A DNA stretch of 64,000 nt from Henckelia pumila. Lineage: Eukaryota > Streptophyta > Magnoliopsida > Lamiales > Gesneriaceae. Positions 33,191 through 44,345 of this stretch are shown piece after piece. Within the stretch, counting starts at the first letter, position 1. The number at the start of each line of letters is the position of its first letter. The translations under genes were made by a program, and so were the position numbers. The DNA lies in contig NC_133122.1 in NCBI RefSeq assembly GCF_033568475.1, positions 165,442,130-165,506,129 on the forward strand. The letters are read 5' to 3'. The notes under the pieces were generated by a model that was given only the letters and a program-made list of their open reading frames with translations, made no database searches and was not told the origin of the DNA.

Positions 33191-33884
33191 GTTTGGTACC
33201 CTCTATTGTATCTTATTTTGTTTTGGAATAAACAGGTAGAGTTCCGACCAACCGTCGCCACAACAGGCGGCTTTATTTTTTTTAAAAAAAAAAAAAGAAA
33301 CACTTGTCTCGTACGTGACTCGTGAGGCACGTGAAAAATATGTTAGATAGAATAAAAAATAAATTTAAATTTACTCATATTTATAATAAAATTATAATAA
33401 ATATTGATTAAAATGTCAATTAATTTATTTTTTTAATTTTTAAGATGTATTAAATTTCTAAAGAGTTGATAAGAGTCTTATACTCTTATATTTGAATCTT
33501 AAATTTATTTAAATAAATGTGGATTAGGTTTTGACATTTATTCTTCAATAATTATCTTCTTGACTTATTTCTATTTAATTTTTATTTTAATTCTAAATTA
33601 TCCATAAATTTGATATTCTATCTTTCTTTAATTTTTCACACCCATTTTCCATCAAACGTTCATGCGATTATGTATTGACAAAAAAGTTATTTCTCTAATG
33701 AATTTTTCTTCCCCTTCTATTTTCACTTATATATATATATATATATATGATTCAGTTAAAAATATTTTTTCATTGTCCAACATATATTCATGTCATATAT
33801 CATTTTTAAGATTTTCAAAGCATTGTGTAGAAAATATTCATTCAATTAATTAAAAAAATACAAAATCTAAAAGCAAAACAAAAA
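33191..33884. other. AT-rich intergenic DNA
   Basis: No gene recognised. Contains an A/T tract at 33274-33298 and a short (TA)n run near 33730-33750. It was contiguous with 9200-9285 before the Sire insertion. Confidence 0.55.
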
Positions 33885-34076
33885 ATTGAGGGATAATTAA
33901 TGAATACATCCCTAAAGTTTTCTAACTTTTCCAAAAATATACTAACACTTTTTTCGTTCCCAATTACGTCTCTCATTTAATAAAAAATTTCTCTGATATG
34001 TCCTCCAAACTAAAAATTTTCTATACTACCCTTATACTGTTATTTTGTATTAAATTTTCCTTATTGGCTCAAAATT

Positions 34077-34089
34077 TGGTATCAGAGCC
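34077..34089 (+). other. Pararetrovirus primer-binding site
   Basis: TGGTATCAGAGCC, complement of initiator tRNA-Met, the minus-strand DNA start and conventional genome origin of Caulimoviridae. Confidence 0.85.
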
Positions 34090-34164
34090 TAGGTAATTTT
34101 ATTCACTTTATATTATTCATTAAATCATACTTTTCTTTGTTGAGGAAGAAATTTTCGACAAACC

Positions 34165-34317
34165 ATGGATTCAAACGAGAGTTTGAACCAGAAGGATTTC
34201 ATTTATATGAAATCTCATAAACAAGTGAATCTATTTAAAATAGATTCTTTACAACATAACTTAAAAAGACTTGGGTCTTTTATAATCTCTGAAGAGGTTA
34301 AGAAATATGATTTCTAA
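34165..34317 (+). CDS. Small pararetroviral ORF A (50 aa, unknown)
   Basis: First ATG after the primer site (ACCATGG, strong context). 50 codons beginning MDSNESLNQKDF and ending in TAA at 34315. Small first ORFs are common in badnaviruses and relatives; the role of this one is unknown. It overlaps the next ORF by 11 nt. Confidence 0.5.
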   Translation: MDSNESLNQKDFIYMKSHKQVNLFKIDSLQHNLKRLGSFIISEEVKKYDF

Positions 34318-34669
34318 TTCTCAATTTCTAAAGATTACACCAGATTCTTATCAACTCTCCGAAGAAATTCAAAAGACGGTACAATATTGCAGTAATCAGC
34401 TGTATGAAATACCTCGGCAGATTTAAGAAATTCTTAAGAAACAAGAAGAAATTCTTGGACATCTAAAGGTTCTTCAAACTAAAATCATAAATCTAGAACA
34501 CACCTCTAGTTCTAGAAAAGGTAATAAAGGAGGAAGGTTACCACTCTCGTTTGGTACCGAACCTTTGTTACATCAGAAAGGTAAAACCAAAATGGAACAA
34601 AAACCTTTAACTGATGAAGAAATGATGATTAATCTCATAAAATTAGTATCAGAGAAAAACATTATCTGA
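34307..34669 (+). pseudogene. Small pararetroviral ORF B, coiled-coil protein
   Basis: About 120 codons starting inside ORF A and ending TGA at 34667-34669, sharing its last A with the next ATG (TGATG), a termination-reinitiation arrangement known in badnaviruses. The product is Glu/Gln/Lys/Ile-rich with heptad pattern (EILKKQEEILGHLKVL), as in virion-associated proteins of this family. One in-frame TAA (in QI-stop-EIL, near 34427) interrupts it. Confidence 0.55.
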
Positions 34670-36020
34670 TGACTACTTTAGAGAGATTAAATCTCGAGGA
34701 TCTACAAAATATTGCAGATTCATTTGCGAATCTTAAAGTAGTAGATCTGAAACTGAATTCCCCCGAGGGTGAACAACCTATAGAGAATCCTCTAAGATAT
34801 GTGGTTAAAACAGAAGAACCACGTAGTGAGTTTCACATTGGAGAAAATTCACATCCAGCAGGAACTAGGTCAAGAAGGAGTAAGATACCGCTACATCAAA
34901 CTCCTTATGGAAAAACTGTTTTAGATCTGATACATCCTTATGGGATTATGTTAAACCTTGATATTCTGGACTTCAAAAACAGAGAAGATCTCATAGATGG
35001 TTGGACGTCAGCTACGAGAATAGCAGCAGGTACTTTAGATCTCAATAAAGAAGGATTTATCAAGCTTCTAGAATGAGTCTAATGGGATCTGTTAAAATAG
35101 CTTGGGAAATGACTATGCCAGAGACTAAAGAATCAGTCTTAGCAGTAGAATCTCTAAGAGAAATTGGAGGAAGAATGGCCATCCTATTTAAGGCACAATT
35201 TATAGGAGTGGATTATTTCAATAATCAAGATACAGAGAAGAAAAGAAGATATACTCAATCTCTGTATAGTCTCGAGTTGCACGATATTTGTTTACTTAAT
35301 GAATATATCATGTTATTCACTATTGTTTGCAAATATGTCAAGTCCCTGGAAAGAAATGCTGATAAAAGAATACGTTCCAGGTAATCTAGATACATAGGCA
35401 AAACGAGCCTCTTTTCTTAAAGGAAATTGGCAGAATGGTGTCATATGGTAGCATTACAAAAGAACTAGAAAAAGATAAGGGGTATTAATAAGCATATTCC
35501 TCTATGTTGTAGAGAAAATGATCTCCCAACGGTTATTGGGAGTAGATCAGAGGGATTTAAGAGAAAGAAATTCAGAAATAATCCCTACAATAAAAGAATG
35601 AGAAGTTCTTGTAAACCAAAAATATTTTGGTCCAAACAAAAGGCCAGATCCTATAGATCGGGAAAAAGAAGTGGGCCTAAAAGAACATCCCCAGCAACAA
35701 GCTCATCACAAAGCAGGGGAAGAACACCATCTAGAAGAATTTTCAGAAGAACTCATATAAGAGCAAGTGAAAGTTTCAAGGATTGCAACTGCTGGACATG
35801 TGAAGCTAGAGGACATATATCTACAAACTGTCCAGAAAAAGAGAAAAAAGGAGTTAAACTTTTTGAAGCAACACAAGATATGGATGATGCGGTCTTCTTT
35901 CAAGATCTAGTCCAATTATATCAATTTGAGAATATCCCCTCAGATGAAAGTATATACGAAGAAGAGATATTGTTTAGCCAAGAAGGATCTGAGGATGGAT
36001 TAGAATCAGAATCAGAATAA
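34669..36020 (+). pseudogene. Pararetroviral coat protein region
   Basis: Nucleocapsid protein. The piece 34669-35076 ends at an ATGA overlap with 35073-35384, either a frameshift or a coupled start. A broken stretch (35385-35597) leads to 35598-36020. The last part is basic (KRSGPKRTSPATSS), then has a CCHC finger, CWTCEARGHISTNC, of the kind found in Caulimoviridae coat proteins, followed by an acidic Glu/Ser/Asp tail. Finger plus acidic tail support the assignment. No join is attempted across the breaks. Confidence 0.75.
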
Positions 36021-36027
36021 AAAAGAA

Positions 36028-37225
36028 GTGTTTCGACACGAAACGCATGTGAGTTTGGCTGGATTATTTAGTCAAACCACGATATCTCATAATATGGTCC
36101 AAAGGATTATGAGAGAAAATCCAACATTACAGAAATACCAAGGATTTTTGGCAAGACAAGTAGAAAGAGTCTTAGGAAACCTAGGGCTTAGAAAAAGGAG
36201 ACATCATTTGATTTACAAAGTATCCAGAAGGTAAATGGCAATTCCTATGGAGTTGACGAGTAATCAAATAGATATGCAATTAATTCCTTTTGAGGAAATA
36301 AGAGAGGAATTGCAAAAGCTGAAAAGTGAGGTAGCAAGGACGATGTCTTGGATTCATATTGGAGCAATCCAAATAATGATCAAGGCAACTTTCAAAGAAG
36401 GAATAGATTCACCCATAAATCTCGTAGTATGTGATAAAAAAAATGGGAAATATCCAAGATGTTGTTCTGGGTACTATCTCAAGAAATCTATGTGCAGAAA
36501 AAATTTTAGGAGTTATTTATCCAAGAATAGCCTAAAATTTAGCTGACAGGGACTTTAGTTGAGCTTTGACGTTGCATCAAAACTTCAAGGAAAAAAGATT
36601 AATGAAGAAAGGTAATAGACCAAATTCTATTACTTATCAAATTTCATATGTTCTTTTTAATTCTCACCATTCTGAATTATTTATTAGAAATGAGTTTATT
36701 GAAATTCCAGAGATCTTTGGAAAAGTTGCTCAAGCAATATACCCGGAAAGAATCGAGTTTTCTTTAATTCAGGAAACAGACATGCAAATACAAGATAAAC
36801 TGGTTCTATACATAGATCTTAAAATAGAACTCCAAAGGTTATCATTCCAAGGTGACCGAATGACAAGTCGAAGGTGGGAAAAATCTCCTATTCAGGAAAT
36901 TCCACCAGAAGAAAAGGAGTTTTCTATAATAGGAAAACTTAGATCTCCAGAAGGATGGAAAGAAGTCAAAATAGTATTTGAAATTACAAGTCATAGGAAC
37001 CAATTTCCTTGTAATTTGATTTACTATTTAGAACATCAGGTAAAAGGAACTTACCAAGAATTAATAAATGTTGGTGAATTGGAAGTCCAAATTTCAGGAA
37101 TCCTGGGAAAAGAAACAGATCAACTAATTCTTGGCTTAGAATTCCTGGAAGATCATAAGCCATGGAAACGCCTTGAAAGAGGAATAAAGTTTATGTCAAA
37201 AGAAAAAACTTGGAGAATTCAATAA
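36028..37225 (+). pseudogene. Pararetroviral movement protein (30K superfamily)
   Basis: Would form tubules through plasmodesmata for cell-to-cell movement. The open frame 36028-36234 ends at TAA with ATG directly following (36235-36546), in the same frame. The core shows MSWIHIGAIQIMIKATFKEG and SPINLVVCD, the signature block of Caulimoviridae movement proteins. A frame change between about 36430 and 36566 precedes the rest (36566-37225), which includes ITYQISYVLFNSHHSELF and ends near ERGIKFMSKEKTWRIQ. Lesions: at least one stop and one frameshift. Confidence 0.75.
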
Positions 37226-37500
37226 GAATTCTACGAGATGGAAAACCAAGAGAAATGGATAAGGGATAACCCCTTAATTAGATTCAAAAACTCTGTTCAA
37301 AAACAGAGAAAGAAGCACCTCTTGAAGTTAGTAAATCATGAACATGATTTACTAAGACGCGTTGAAGAAGTATAAGAGTAACCATACTCTACCTACTGAG
37401 GCCTTAGAAACACTAAGGCAAAATAATCTTAAACGGATTACAGAATTACAAAGAAGTTTACTGAAAATGGCAGGACCATTCAATAATACCTTCAAGTAAC
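37226..37500 (+). other. Broken linker between movement protein and protease
   Basis: Contains a short Lys/Glu/Leu-rich open segment (ATG 37238 to TAA about 37372) with coiled-coil character; no domain recognised. Confidence 0.4.
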
Positions 37501-39491
37501 ATGACAACAAGACCTTTCTCCATATACATTCCAATTGGGATGTTGTACGAACAATATAAGGATGAATACTTTGCAGCTTATATTGATTCAGGAGCAGGAA
37601 TTTGTACAGCAAAGAAAGGAGTTTTCCCTGAAGGATGTGAAGAAAACTTGCCAAAAATTGCTGGACGAGATTTCTCTCGAAGAACTTTAATTCTTTGCAA
37701 AGAAATAAAACAAGCAGAGATCCTTATAGGAGGCGCAGGTCAGACACCCTGGTATAAGGTAAAGACACCACCAATATATTTCCATGATACAGGAGCCGAT
37801 ATCCTGTTGGGAAATAACTTCTTACAAATGTTTAAGAAGTATACCCAAGATACTGAGTTAAGACGACTTATGTTCACTACAATTTGTGATCATAAAATTA
37901 TCGTCCCAAGACTCAAGATTGCTTTTTATCGACAAATGCCGATAATGTTCCGCAGCCAGCGTGGTGATAAATGACAACTTTTTCACCCAAAAATGAAAGA
38001 TCCAAGAAGGTTTGGAGAAACCATGTTGAAGATAATAACAGAACAAGTACTCCAAACAGAGGATATGGAGCTTCTCAAGGTAACTCTGAATCACAAAGAT
38101 ATAGAGTTAGAAAATAAAGTATCCTTTGAAAATGTCAAGAAGAAGCTCAAAGAAAGTTATAACGAGTATCATTTGGCATGGTGGGAAAGAAATCAACTCA
38201 AAGTCAGTCTTACTCTAAAGGAAGGAAAAGAGTATGAATTCGTTAGATATAAGTCTATCCCGATGAATATAACAAATCAAAGGGATATGAGGATGATTAT
38301 CAAGGAACATTTGGATCTTGGTTTAATCAAAGAAGGAGTTTCACCATATAGCAGCCCAGGTTTTCTAGTCAGAAATCATGGTGAAATAAAAAGAGGGAAA
38401 CCCAAGTTAGTTATTAACTACCAAGGTATTAATAAGATCCTGGAGTTTGATGGGTACTTCATACCCAGTAGAGAACATCTAATTAGTTGTGTACGAAATT
38501 CTAGAGTGTTCTCAAAATTTGATTGTAAGTCTGGATTTTACCAGATTCGGATGGAAGAAGGCAGTAAGAAATTCACATCCTTCTCTACACCACAAGGACA
38601 TTATATCTGGGAAGTTATGCATATGAGATTGGCTAATGCACCCCAAATTTTTCAAAAAAAGATGGATAATATTTTTAAAGATTATTTTAACTTTATGTAC
38701 AATTAGATGAACATGTTAAACATTTAGAGATTTTCTCCAAAATTTATAAACAAGAAGGACTGGTTTTATCTGAAAAGAAAGCAGTCATAGCGACAGGGAA
38801 AATTGAATTCCTTGGTATTGAGATTGATGAATCGGGAATAATTCTACAACCCCATATTGTGGAAAAGGTACAGAATTTTCCAGATAAACTCAAAGACGTA
38901 AAACAACTCTAAAGTTTTCTCGAAGTAGTCAATTTTGCAGAAATGTTCATAAAAAACCTAGCGATGTACAGGAAGGTGTTCAGTCCTTTATTAAAAAAGG
39001 ATGCTAGGTTTATATGGATCGATGAACATACTAAAGGGGTAAACCAACTAAAGGAGATATGTAAGAAACTCCCGAAAATGGCTATACCCTTAGATGAAGA
39101 TGATTTGGTGTTATTTACATATGCCAGAGATGATTGGTGGGCTGCAGTCCTTACTAAGCTCACTCTAGATGGGGAGGTACCATGCAGATACTGTAGCGGC
39201 CTTTTTACAGAATCTGAGGGTTTTAGATGGCATATCAACGAAAAGGAATTTTACGCAGTTAAAAAGGCTTTTGAGAAATGACCTTTATTTTTACTTGCTA
39301 AAAAATTTAATTTAAAATTTGATAATACCCAGGTAAAAGCTTTCTTAAAAAATAAAATTGAATCTAAAACAGAGAAAGCTAGATTATTAAGATGGCAAGA
39401 TTTATGTCAAAATTATATTTTTGATATTGTTATTATTAAATCTCATGAAAATATTCTTTCAAATTTTTTAACAAGAGATGGAAGGCGGTGA
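37501..39491 (+). pseudogene. Pararetroviral protease, reverse transcriptase and RNase H, broken
   Basis: Polyprotein that matures virion proteins and copies pregenomic RNA. Protease (37501-37974) keeps the YIDSGAG active site. A single in-frame TGA (37972) precedes RT (37993-38706), which shows SPYSSPGFLV, KPKLVINYQGIN and FDCKSGFYQIRM and then stops at FMYN. The YxDD catalytic box that should follow is missing: the next codable sequence already belongs to the DEHVKHLEIF segment, so a small deletion with frame change removed it. RNase H (to 39491) has a substitution at the first catalytic aspartate (LFTYARDD where TDAS is usual) and stops near 38911 and 39279. It ends with TGA overlapping the next ORF by 14 nt. 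Confidence 0.85.
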
Positions 39492-40698
39492 CGTGGATTC
39501 CATCATGAAAATTCATAGGAATCTCAGGGAACACCTTGGGTTGCTTCAAACCGAGTTCAACCAGTTATCCATTAATGCTAAAATGGCCGGCAGGTTACAA
39601 CAAGCTAATCGAATCAAAGTATCTAATCGAATTATAGGATGTATGCAAGCTCAAACTCAACTATGAGCTGCTATTCAAGGGCCAATTGTGAGGGCTATAG
39701 AGAAACCATTGGTTTCACATAAAAAAGAAATGCTAAGACCATTGGTTTTACAAGAACAAGAAATACAGCCACCGGTTGTGAAACAAGATGTTGAGGATTC
39801 CAAAACTCAAGAAACAAGTGCTAATCTATCATCAGCTTTTGATGATCTAGATAAAGCAACAATTGATGAGGATAACTCATCAAGTCAACCCTCCTCCTCT
39901 GGGGTAAAAGAGGAAGAGATCAATCTTAGGCCCAACATAGACAAGGGCAAATTTAAGATTGATACTAACCCAGCTGTTATTTCTCCATTTCAGGTTTATC
40001 AACAAAGGTGGGAGAAATTAAGTACAAGAAGTGAAATTAACCCGAACACTTGCAGGGTTGATGTTGCAGGGATATATCCAAGGGTTTGGTTAAAAAATAT
40101 TGTCAACCCTAAGGATGTAAAGCTATGGTATGAATTTGGGGCTCTATCCTCAGTTTATACAACTTCACCAGGATTCCAGGAGATATCACAGCTAACAAAA
40201 TGGATTCAGGAAGCAGTCCAAGAAACATGGGCAAATAATGATAATTTGTCCAGAGGAGATGTGCTTGAGTTATACTTCTTTAGTGGAGCTCCAGAACCAA
40301 CAGGGAAAGGATCACACGAGTCCTTTCATTTCATCAAGCTAAGGAGACCTGATATGAATAATCAAATATTAATCAAGGATCCTATATCTGAAGAAATACC
40401 ATTGGTGTCCACTTTCGGAGAAAATGAAATCTCAACCAGGAGGGCAAGGGGTATCTGGGTCTGTCTAACTGAGATGGACAAGGTCAAGTTTTCGTTCAAA
40501 TTTTATCGAAATTCGGTGAATGGATCATTCCTGTTAAATACAATGACAGGAAAAACTACGACTTTTGCGGAAGAACTCTTCGAAAAGAAGAGAAACCTTT
40601 TGTGGAACAACAAGCTACCAAGGAGAAACCCGCCGAAAATTTTGCAATATGGCTCATATCGGGAGATGGTCGAAAAATATCTGCCCAGAATGTTCTAA
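39478..40698 (+). pseudogene. Pararetroviral transactivator/inclusion-body-like protein
   Basis: In Caulimoviridae that have it, this protein forms viroplasms and allows translation of downstream ORFs on polycistronic RNA. ATG 39478 overlaps the end of pol. One stop (TGA, 39664-39666; the next codon continues in frame) splits an N-terminal helical part from 39688-40698. The body has an acidic, Ser-rich linker (SSSQPSSSGVKEEE), then a folded region with NPNTCRVDVAGIYPRVWLKN and GKGSHESFHFIKLRRPD, reminiscent of the central transactivator domain. Identification rests on position, size and these blocks. Confidence 0.65.
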
Positions 40699-40885
40699 CC
40701 AAAAGGAGCCAGAATTTGGAAAAACCTTCAAACCCCGAACGGATCGAAGGGATTTTTCTGAGACTAGCAAAAGTGGACAAGGACCACTGAAGACGCGCTT
40801 TCACGGGGGCCCACTTCAAAAGCAAAAGATGCACCGACAAAATTAAAGAAGACATGTGAGGATAATAAAGCCAAAAGAAAGTGGC

Positions 40886-41005
40886 AGACATGTGACTCCT
40901 CAACAAGTAAAAATGTCATCAATAATGACATAAATAATTCAAGACAGACATGTGACTCCTCAACAAGTAAAAATGTCATCAATAATGGCATAAATAATTC
41001 AAGAC
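40886..41005 (+). repeat. Two tandem 60-bp repeats in the pararetroviral promoter region
   Basis: The unit starting AGACATGTGACTCCTC occurs at 40886-40945 and 40946-41005 with one visible change (AATGACA versus AATGGCA). It lies 50 bp upstream of the TATA box, where duplicated enhancer modules sit in several plant pararetroviruses. It contains TGACT and TGTCATCA/ATGACATAA blocks. Confidence 0.85.
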
Positions 41006-41053
41006 AGGTGTAGGATTCCCTAAAGTTTTTTGGTGAAACGAGTGGAACTTTAG

Positions 41054-41064
41054 CTATAAATATA
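41054..41064 (+). promoter_or_regulatory. Pararetroviral TATA box
   Basis: CTATAAATATA at 41054-41064; an AATAAA at 41114-41119 and AT-rich polyadenylation-like sequence follow. A short cap-to-poly(A) distance is typical of terminally redundant pregenomic RNA. Confidence 0.65.
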
Positions 41065-41718
41065 GGCAGTTGAGGAAGCTGAAGACATCGATCATTCCCT
41101 TTAGTTTTTTTACAAATAAAATCATTGTAATATTTCTCTTTCTACGTTTGTATTAAGTTTCTGTAATTTCATGTATTTTAAGAATAAGGCTACTATGAGT
41201 AGCTAAACTAGTTATCTCCTCCTCTTCAAAGGAGGTTGATTTATGTAATAATATGTTGTCTGAATAAATTTCCGAAGTCTTCCCTATTATGTTATTTTCA
41301 TTTAAAAATTAAGCTTTTACTATACACTTTAAGGTAGGAAATGAAATAAGGATGTGCTAGGTGTCAGGAACCATCGGTTGCGATCGTGTGGTTCGGTTGT
41401 GAGGAGAAACCTGTAAAACCTGGTGGACATAACCTGGCAACAGTGTGGTCAAAGAGGTAATTTGCTTTAATTTACTTACAGAAGCATGATGGGCTAAAGC
41501 TTATTATTAATAAATTGGGAAATAAAGGGCGGAATAGGTATTATTTAGTTTCAAGGACATGTTCGAGATACTTTTTAATTAATAAGGGATATTTTTAGTA
41601 TAAGAAAAACAAAAGGGATATAATTGGCTCGATAACGAAACTATAAGGATATATTTAAGAATTATCCCGAAAATTGACAATGAAAAATTTTATCACTATG
41701 TTCACACTTTTATAAGTA

Positions 41719-41750
41719 CTAGTAAAATACACGTGCGATGCACGTGAGAA
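41719..41750 (-). mobile_element. Helitron 3' terminus
   Basis: Read on the minus strand: a perfect hairpin CACGTGC-ATC-GCACGTG, 7 nt, then CTAG, followed by T. Hairpin plus CTRR end flanked by T is the classic Helitron 3' end. The element would extend rightwards; its 5' TC end is not identified because Tekay-B cuts in at 46502. Confidence 0.6.
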
Positions 41751-42095
41751 TACATTTATTATCGATAAACGTTGTTAAATAAATGAGTCAAGATGAGAAA
41801 AGATTGACATGTAGGTAATTAATGATTTTCATGGTAATATAATATGTATAACAAGTATTATAAAATGAGTGCGAACAATTTTTGTTCAAAGATTTTATAT
41901 GTTGCAAATCTAATTGAATCTATAGTTGTTGGAAACCATGGTTGAAATAAATATTATAATTTTGTTTAAATGAGACATTGTAAAAAATATAGAATTTGAT
42001 ATCATCTCATTTTTAATAAAATAAAATTTAAGAAAAAATATAATAATACATAGTGATGAAAAATTATTTTACCACTTTTGATTATGAACAAAAAA
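41751..42095. other. AT-rich Helitron-associated sequence
   Basis: No gene recognised; AT-rich, leading into the first tandem unit. Confidence 0.4.
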
Positions 42096-42117
42096 TAATA
42101 TAGATAATGCATTCTAA

Positions 42118-42716
42118 GAGGGTGTTTGACTAAACTTATTAAAAATAATTTATAAGCTTTAGGAGCTTATAAGTTGTTTTGGGAGCTTATAAGCTGTCAG
42201 ATCTTATTTTAAAAATAATTTGCTAAAGTGTTTAAATCAACTTATTTTAAACAACTTAAAGATATTGATGTGTTTGGTAGTATAAGATCTTTTTATTATT
42301 TAAATTACTAAAAAGGGTAACATACTATAAAATAATTTAAATAGTAACATACATTTAAAAATAGTTTTAAATTTATTGTAAATATTAAACATATATTAAA
42401 AAATAAAACTATTTTTAATTTTAATTTATAAAAAATTGATAAAATATGTATAAAAAATAGACAGAAGGCGTTGTGAGAATTTAATAAAATATATAATAAT
42501 AATATGATGAAGTAAATTATCAAAATAAATTCCTTTTGAAAAAAGTATCTTCCCCCTTACTTTTTTTAAAACAGTTTATAAGCTGTCAAACAGCTTATTT
42601 TGACAGCTTTTAAGTTGTTTGACAAAAAATTTGTCAAACAAACTTAAAGAGCTTATAAGCTCTAAAACAACTTATAAGTTATTTTCAAGAGCTTATAAGC
42701 TCTCCCAAACACCCTC
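42118..42716. mobile_element. Tourist-like MITE (PIF/Harbinger type)
   Basis: 599 bp with GAGGGTGTTTG / CAAACACCCTC termini and TAA on both sides (42115-42117, 42717-42719), the 3-bp target preference of PIF/Harbinger. Removing it restores the match between the two tandem units. Internally rich in AGCTTATAAGCT-type palindromes; no ORF. Confidence 0.75.
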
Positions 42717-44345
42717 TAAACCTTAAATTAAATCACTGCGTTTTTTTCTTAATATAACCACTTTTCTTTCTTTCATGTACAATTTTTCATTTGTTATTCA
42801 TTTTTTATTCTTTATAAAAAAAATAATTTTCTCACTATTTTCAATAATCATTCTTGTGATGTTGTCTTCGTCATTTATTTACATTTTTATAATCATTTTT
42901 ATTTGTCTCCAATCTTCATTATTGTATTATTGTCTTCTATTACTTGTAAGTTAATGTCGTTAATGATCAATGATGTTATTGAACAATATTCTATTTTATT
43001 TTTAATTTTATGTTAAGTTGTTAGAAATATACTATTGCAATTAATTATTTTAATTGTTGCTAAAAAAATTTCTTGAATTTTGAATGATTTCGAGAAGAAA
43101 TGTACATTCTTCTTTATTTGATGTCTCTAAAAGCTTGTAGTATATTAAAGTATTGTCGTCCTATGGATAAAGTATATTTTATTAATAATTGGTAATGATA
43201 TATATTCTTTGAAAGAAAAACTATTTACATGTCTTAGTGATAAAATCAATATAATTTTCAACATTGCAACTAATAGAAACATTTGCAATATTTTCGAAAA
43301 ATGTAACCCTTGCAGTTTCAATGTATTATTTTATATTTACATTAACAGTTTAAATAAGACATTATCAATTAATAACTCTAAGCTTATACATATAATATTT
43401 AATATAGTTTTACCTTAGCACAATATTAATATTGAAGTTTATGCAATTATTATAGCTCGAATTTTTCATCATTTTGTCGATTAACCTCGAGCAATTATGG
43501 CATGCTTCGTACCATAAATTTGTCTTATTTTATTTCTCATGTATGTATGCTTTGAATCGATATAATTTATATTGTATTTAATTTGTTAATAAGTGAGATA
43601 CGTTAATCAAATTAAATTAAATATTCATTTTGTAATTTCATATCTTATGTGTTGATTGTTTATTTTATGAGTATTTATTTATGTAAAAAAAAAAAAAGTA
43701 ATATAGATAATGGTTTATAAAACTTAATTTAAATTATTAATAATTTTTTTATATTTTGGAATTTTCTCTCATTATGATTTTTTTCATTTACCATCCGTTT
43801 TTCTTCTTTATGAAAGAATCAATACTATCATCATCTGTAATAGCAATTCTTGTGGTGGGTTTGACCAAACCCGAGACCTACCTCGGACAGACTTGTGGAC
43901 CCGTTTGGGTGGGTTTAAACTCGGGGCAGGTTTAATACGGTTTCGAGTTTAGACCCGACCCATTTTCATCCCTATATTGAAGTGTTGCCGTTCTTAGATA
44001 AAATAAATTTTATTGATAATAGGTAATAATATATTCTTTGAAAGAAAAACTATTGCATGTCTTAGTGATTGAATCAATACAATATTTAAGATTGCTATTC
44101 ATAAAAGCATTTTCAACATTTTCGAACAATGTAACCCTTGTAATTTCATTGTGTTTATCATTTATGGTCATTATTATTCTATATCTACATTAACATTTTA
44201 GAAAAAAGACATTATCAATAACTCATGTAATCTTATAAATATAGTGTTTAATGTAGTTTGCATTGACGCAATATTGATATTGAAGCTTATGCAATTATTA
44301 TAGGTCGGGTTTTCTATTGTTTTGTTTATTAATCTTGAGCAATTA

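Larger units (their letters stand above)
33885..41690 (+). mobile_element. Endogenous pararetrovirus (Caulimoviridae), near full genome length, all large ORFs broken
   Basis: About 7.8 kb with the complete gene set of a plant pararetrovirus: tRNA-Met primer site at 34077, two small overlapping ORFs, coat protein with zinc finger, 30K-type movement protein, protease-RT-RNase H, a transactivator/inclusion-body ORF overlapping the end of pol, then a promoter-like region with a 60-bp duplication, TATA and AATAAA. A separate transactivator ORF and coat protein before movement protein point towards cavemo- or solendovirus-like relatives rather than badna- or petuviruses. The copy is permuted so that the promoter lies at the right end. 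Outer ~150 bp on each side are diverged inverted copies of each other. It is not infectious as it stands: every large ORF has stops or frame changes and the RT catalytic box is deleted. Confidence 0.88.

Noticed and set aside
42118..42716. hAT-type MITE
   Set aside because: No 8-bp duplication; flanks give TAA, and the GAGGGTGTTTG termini suit PIF/Harbinger.
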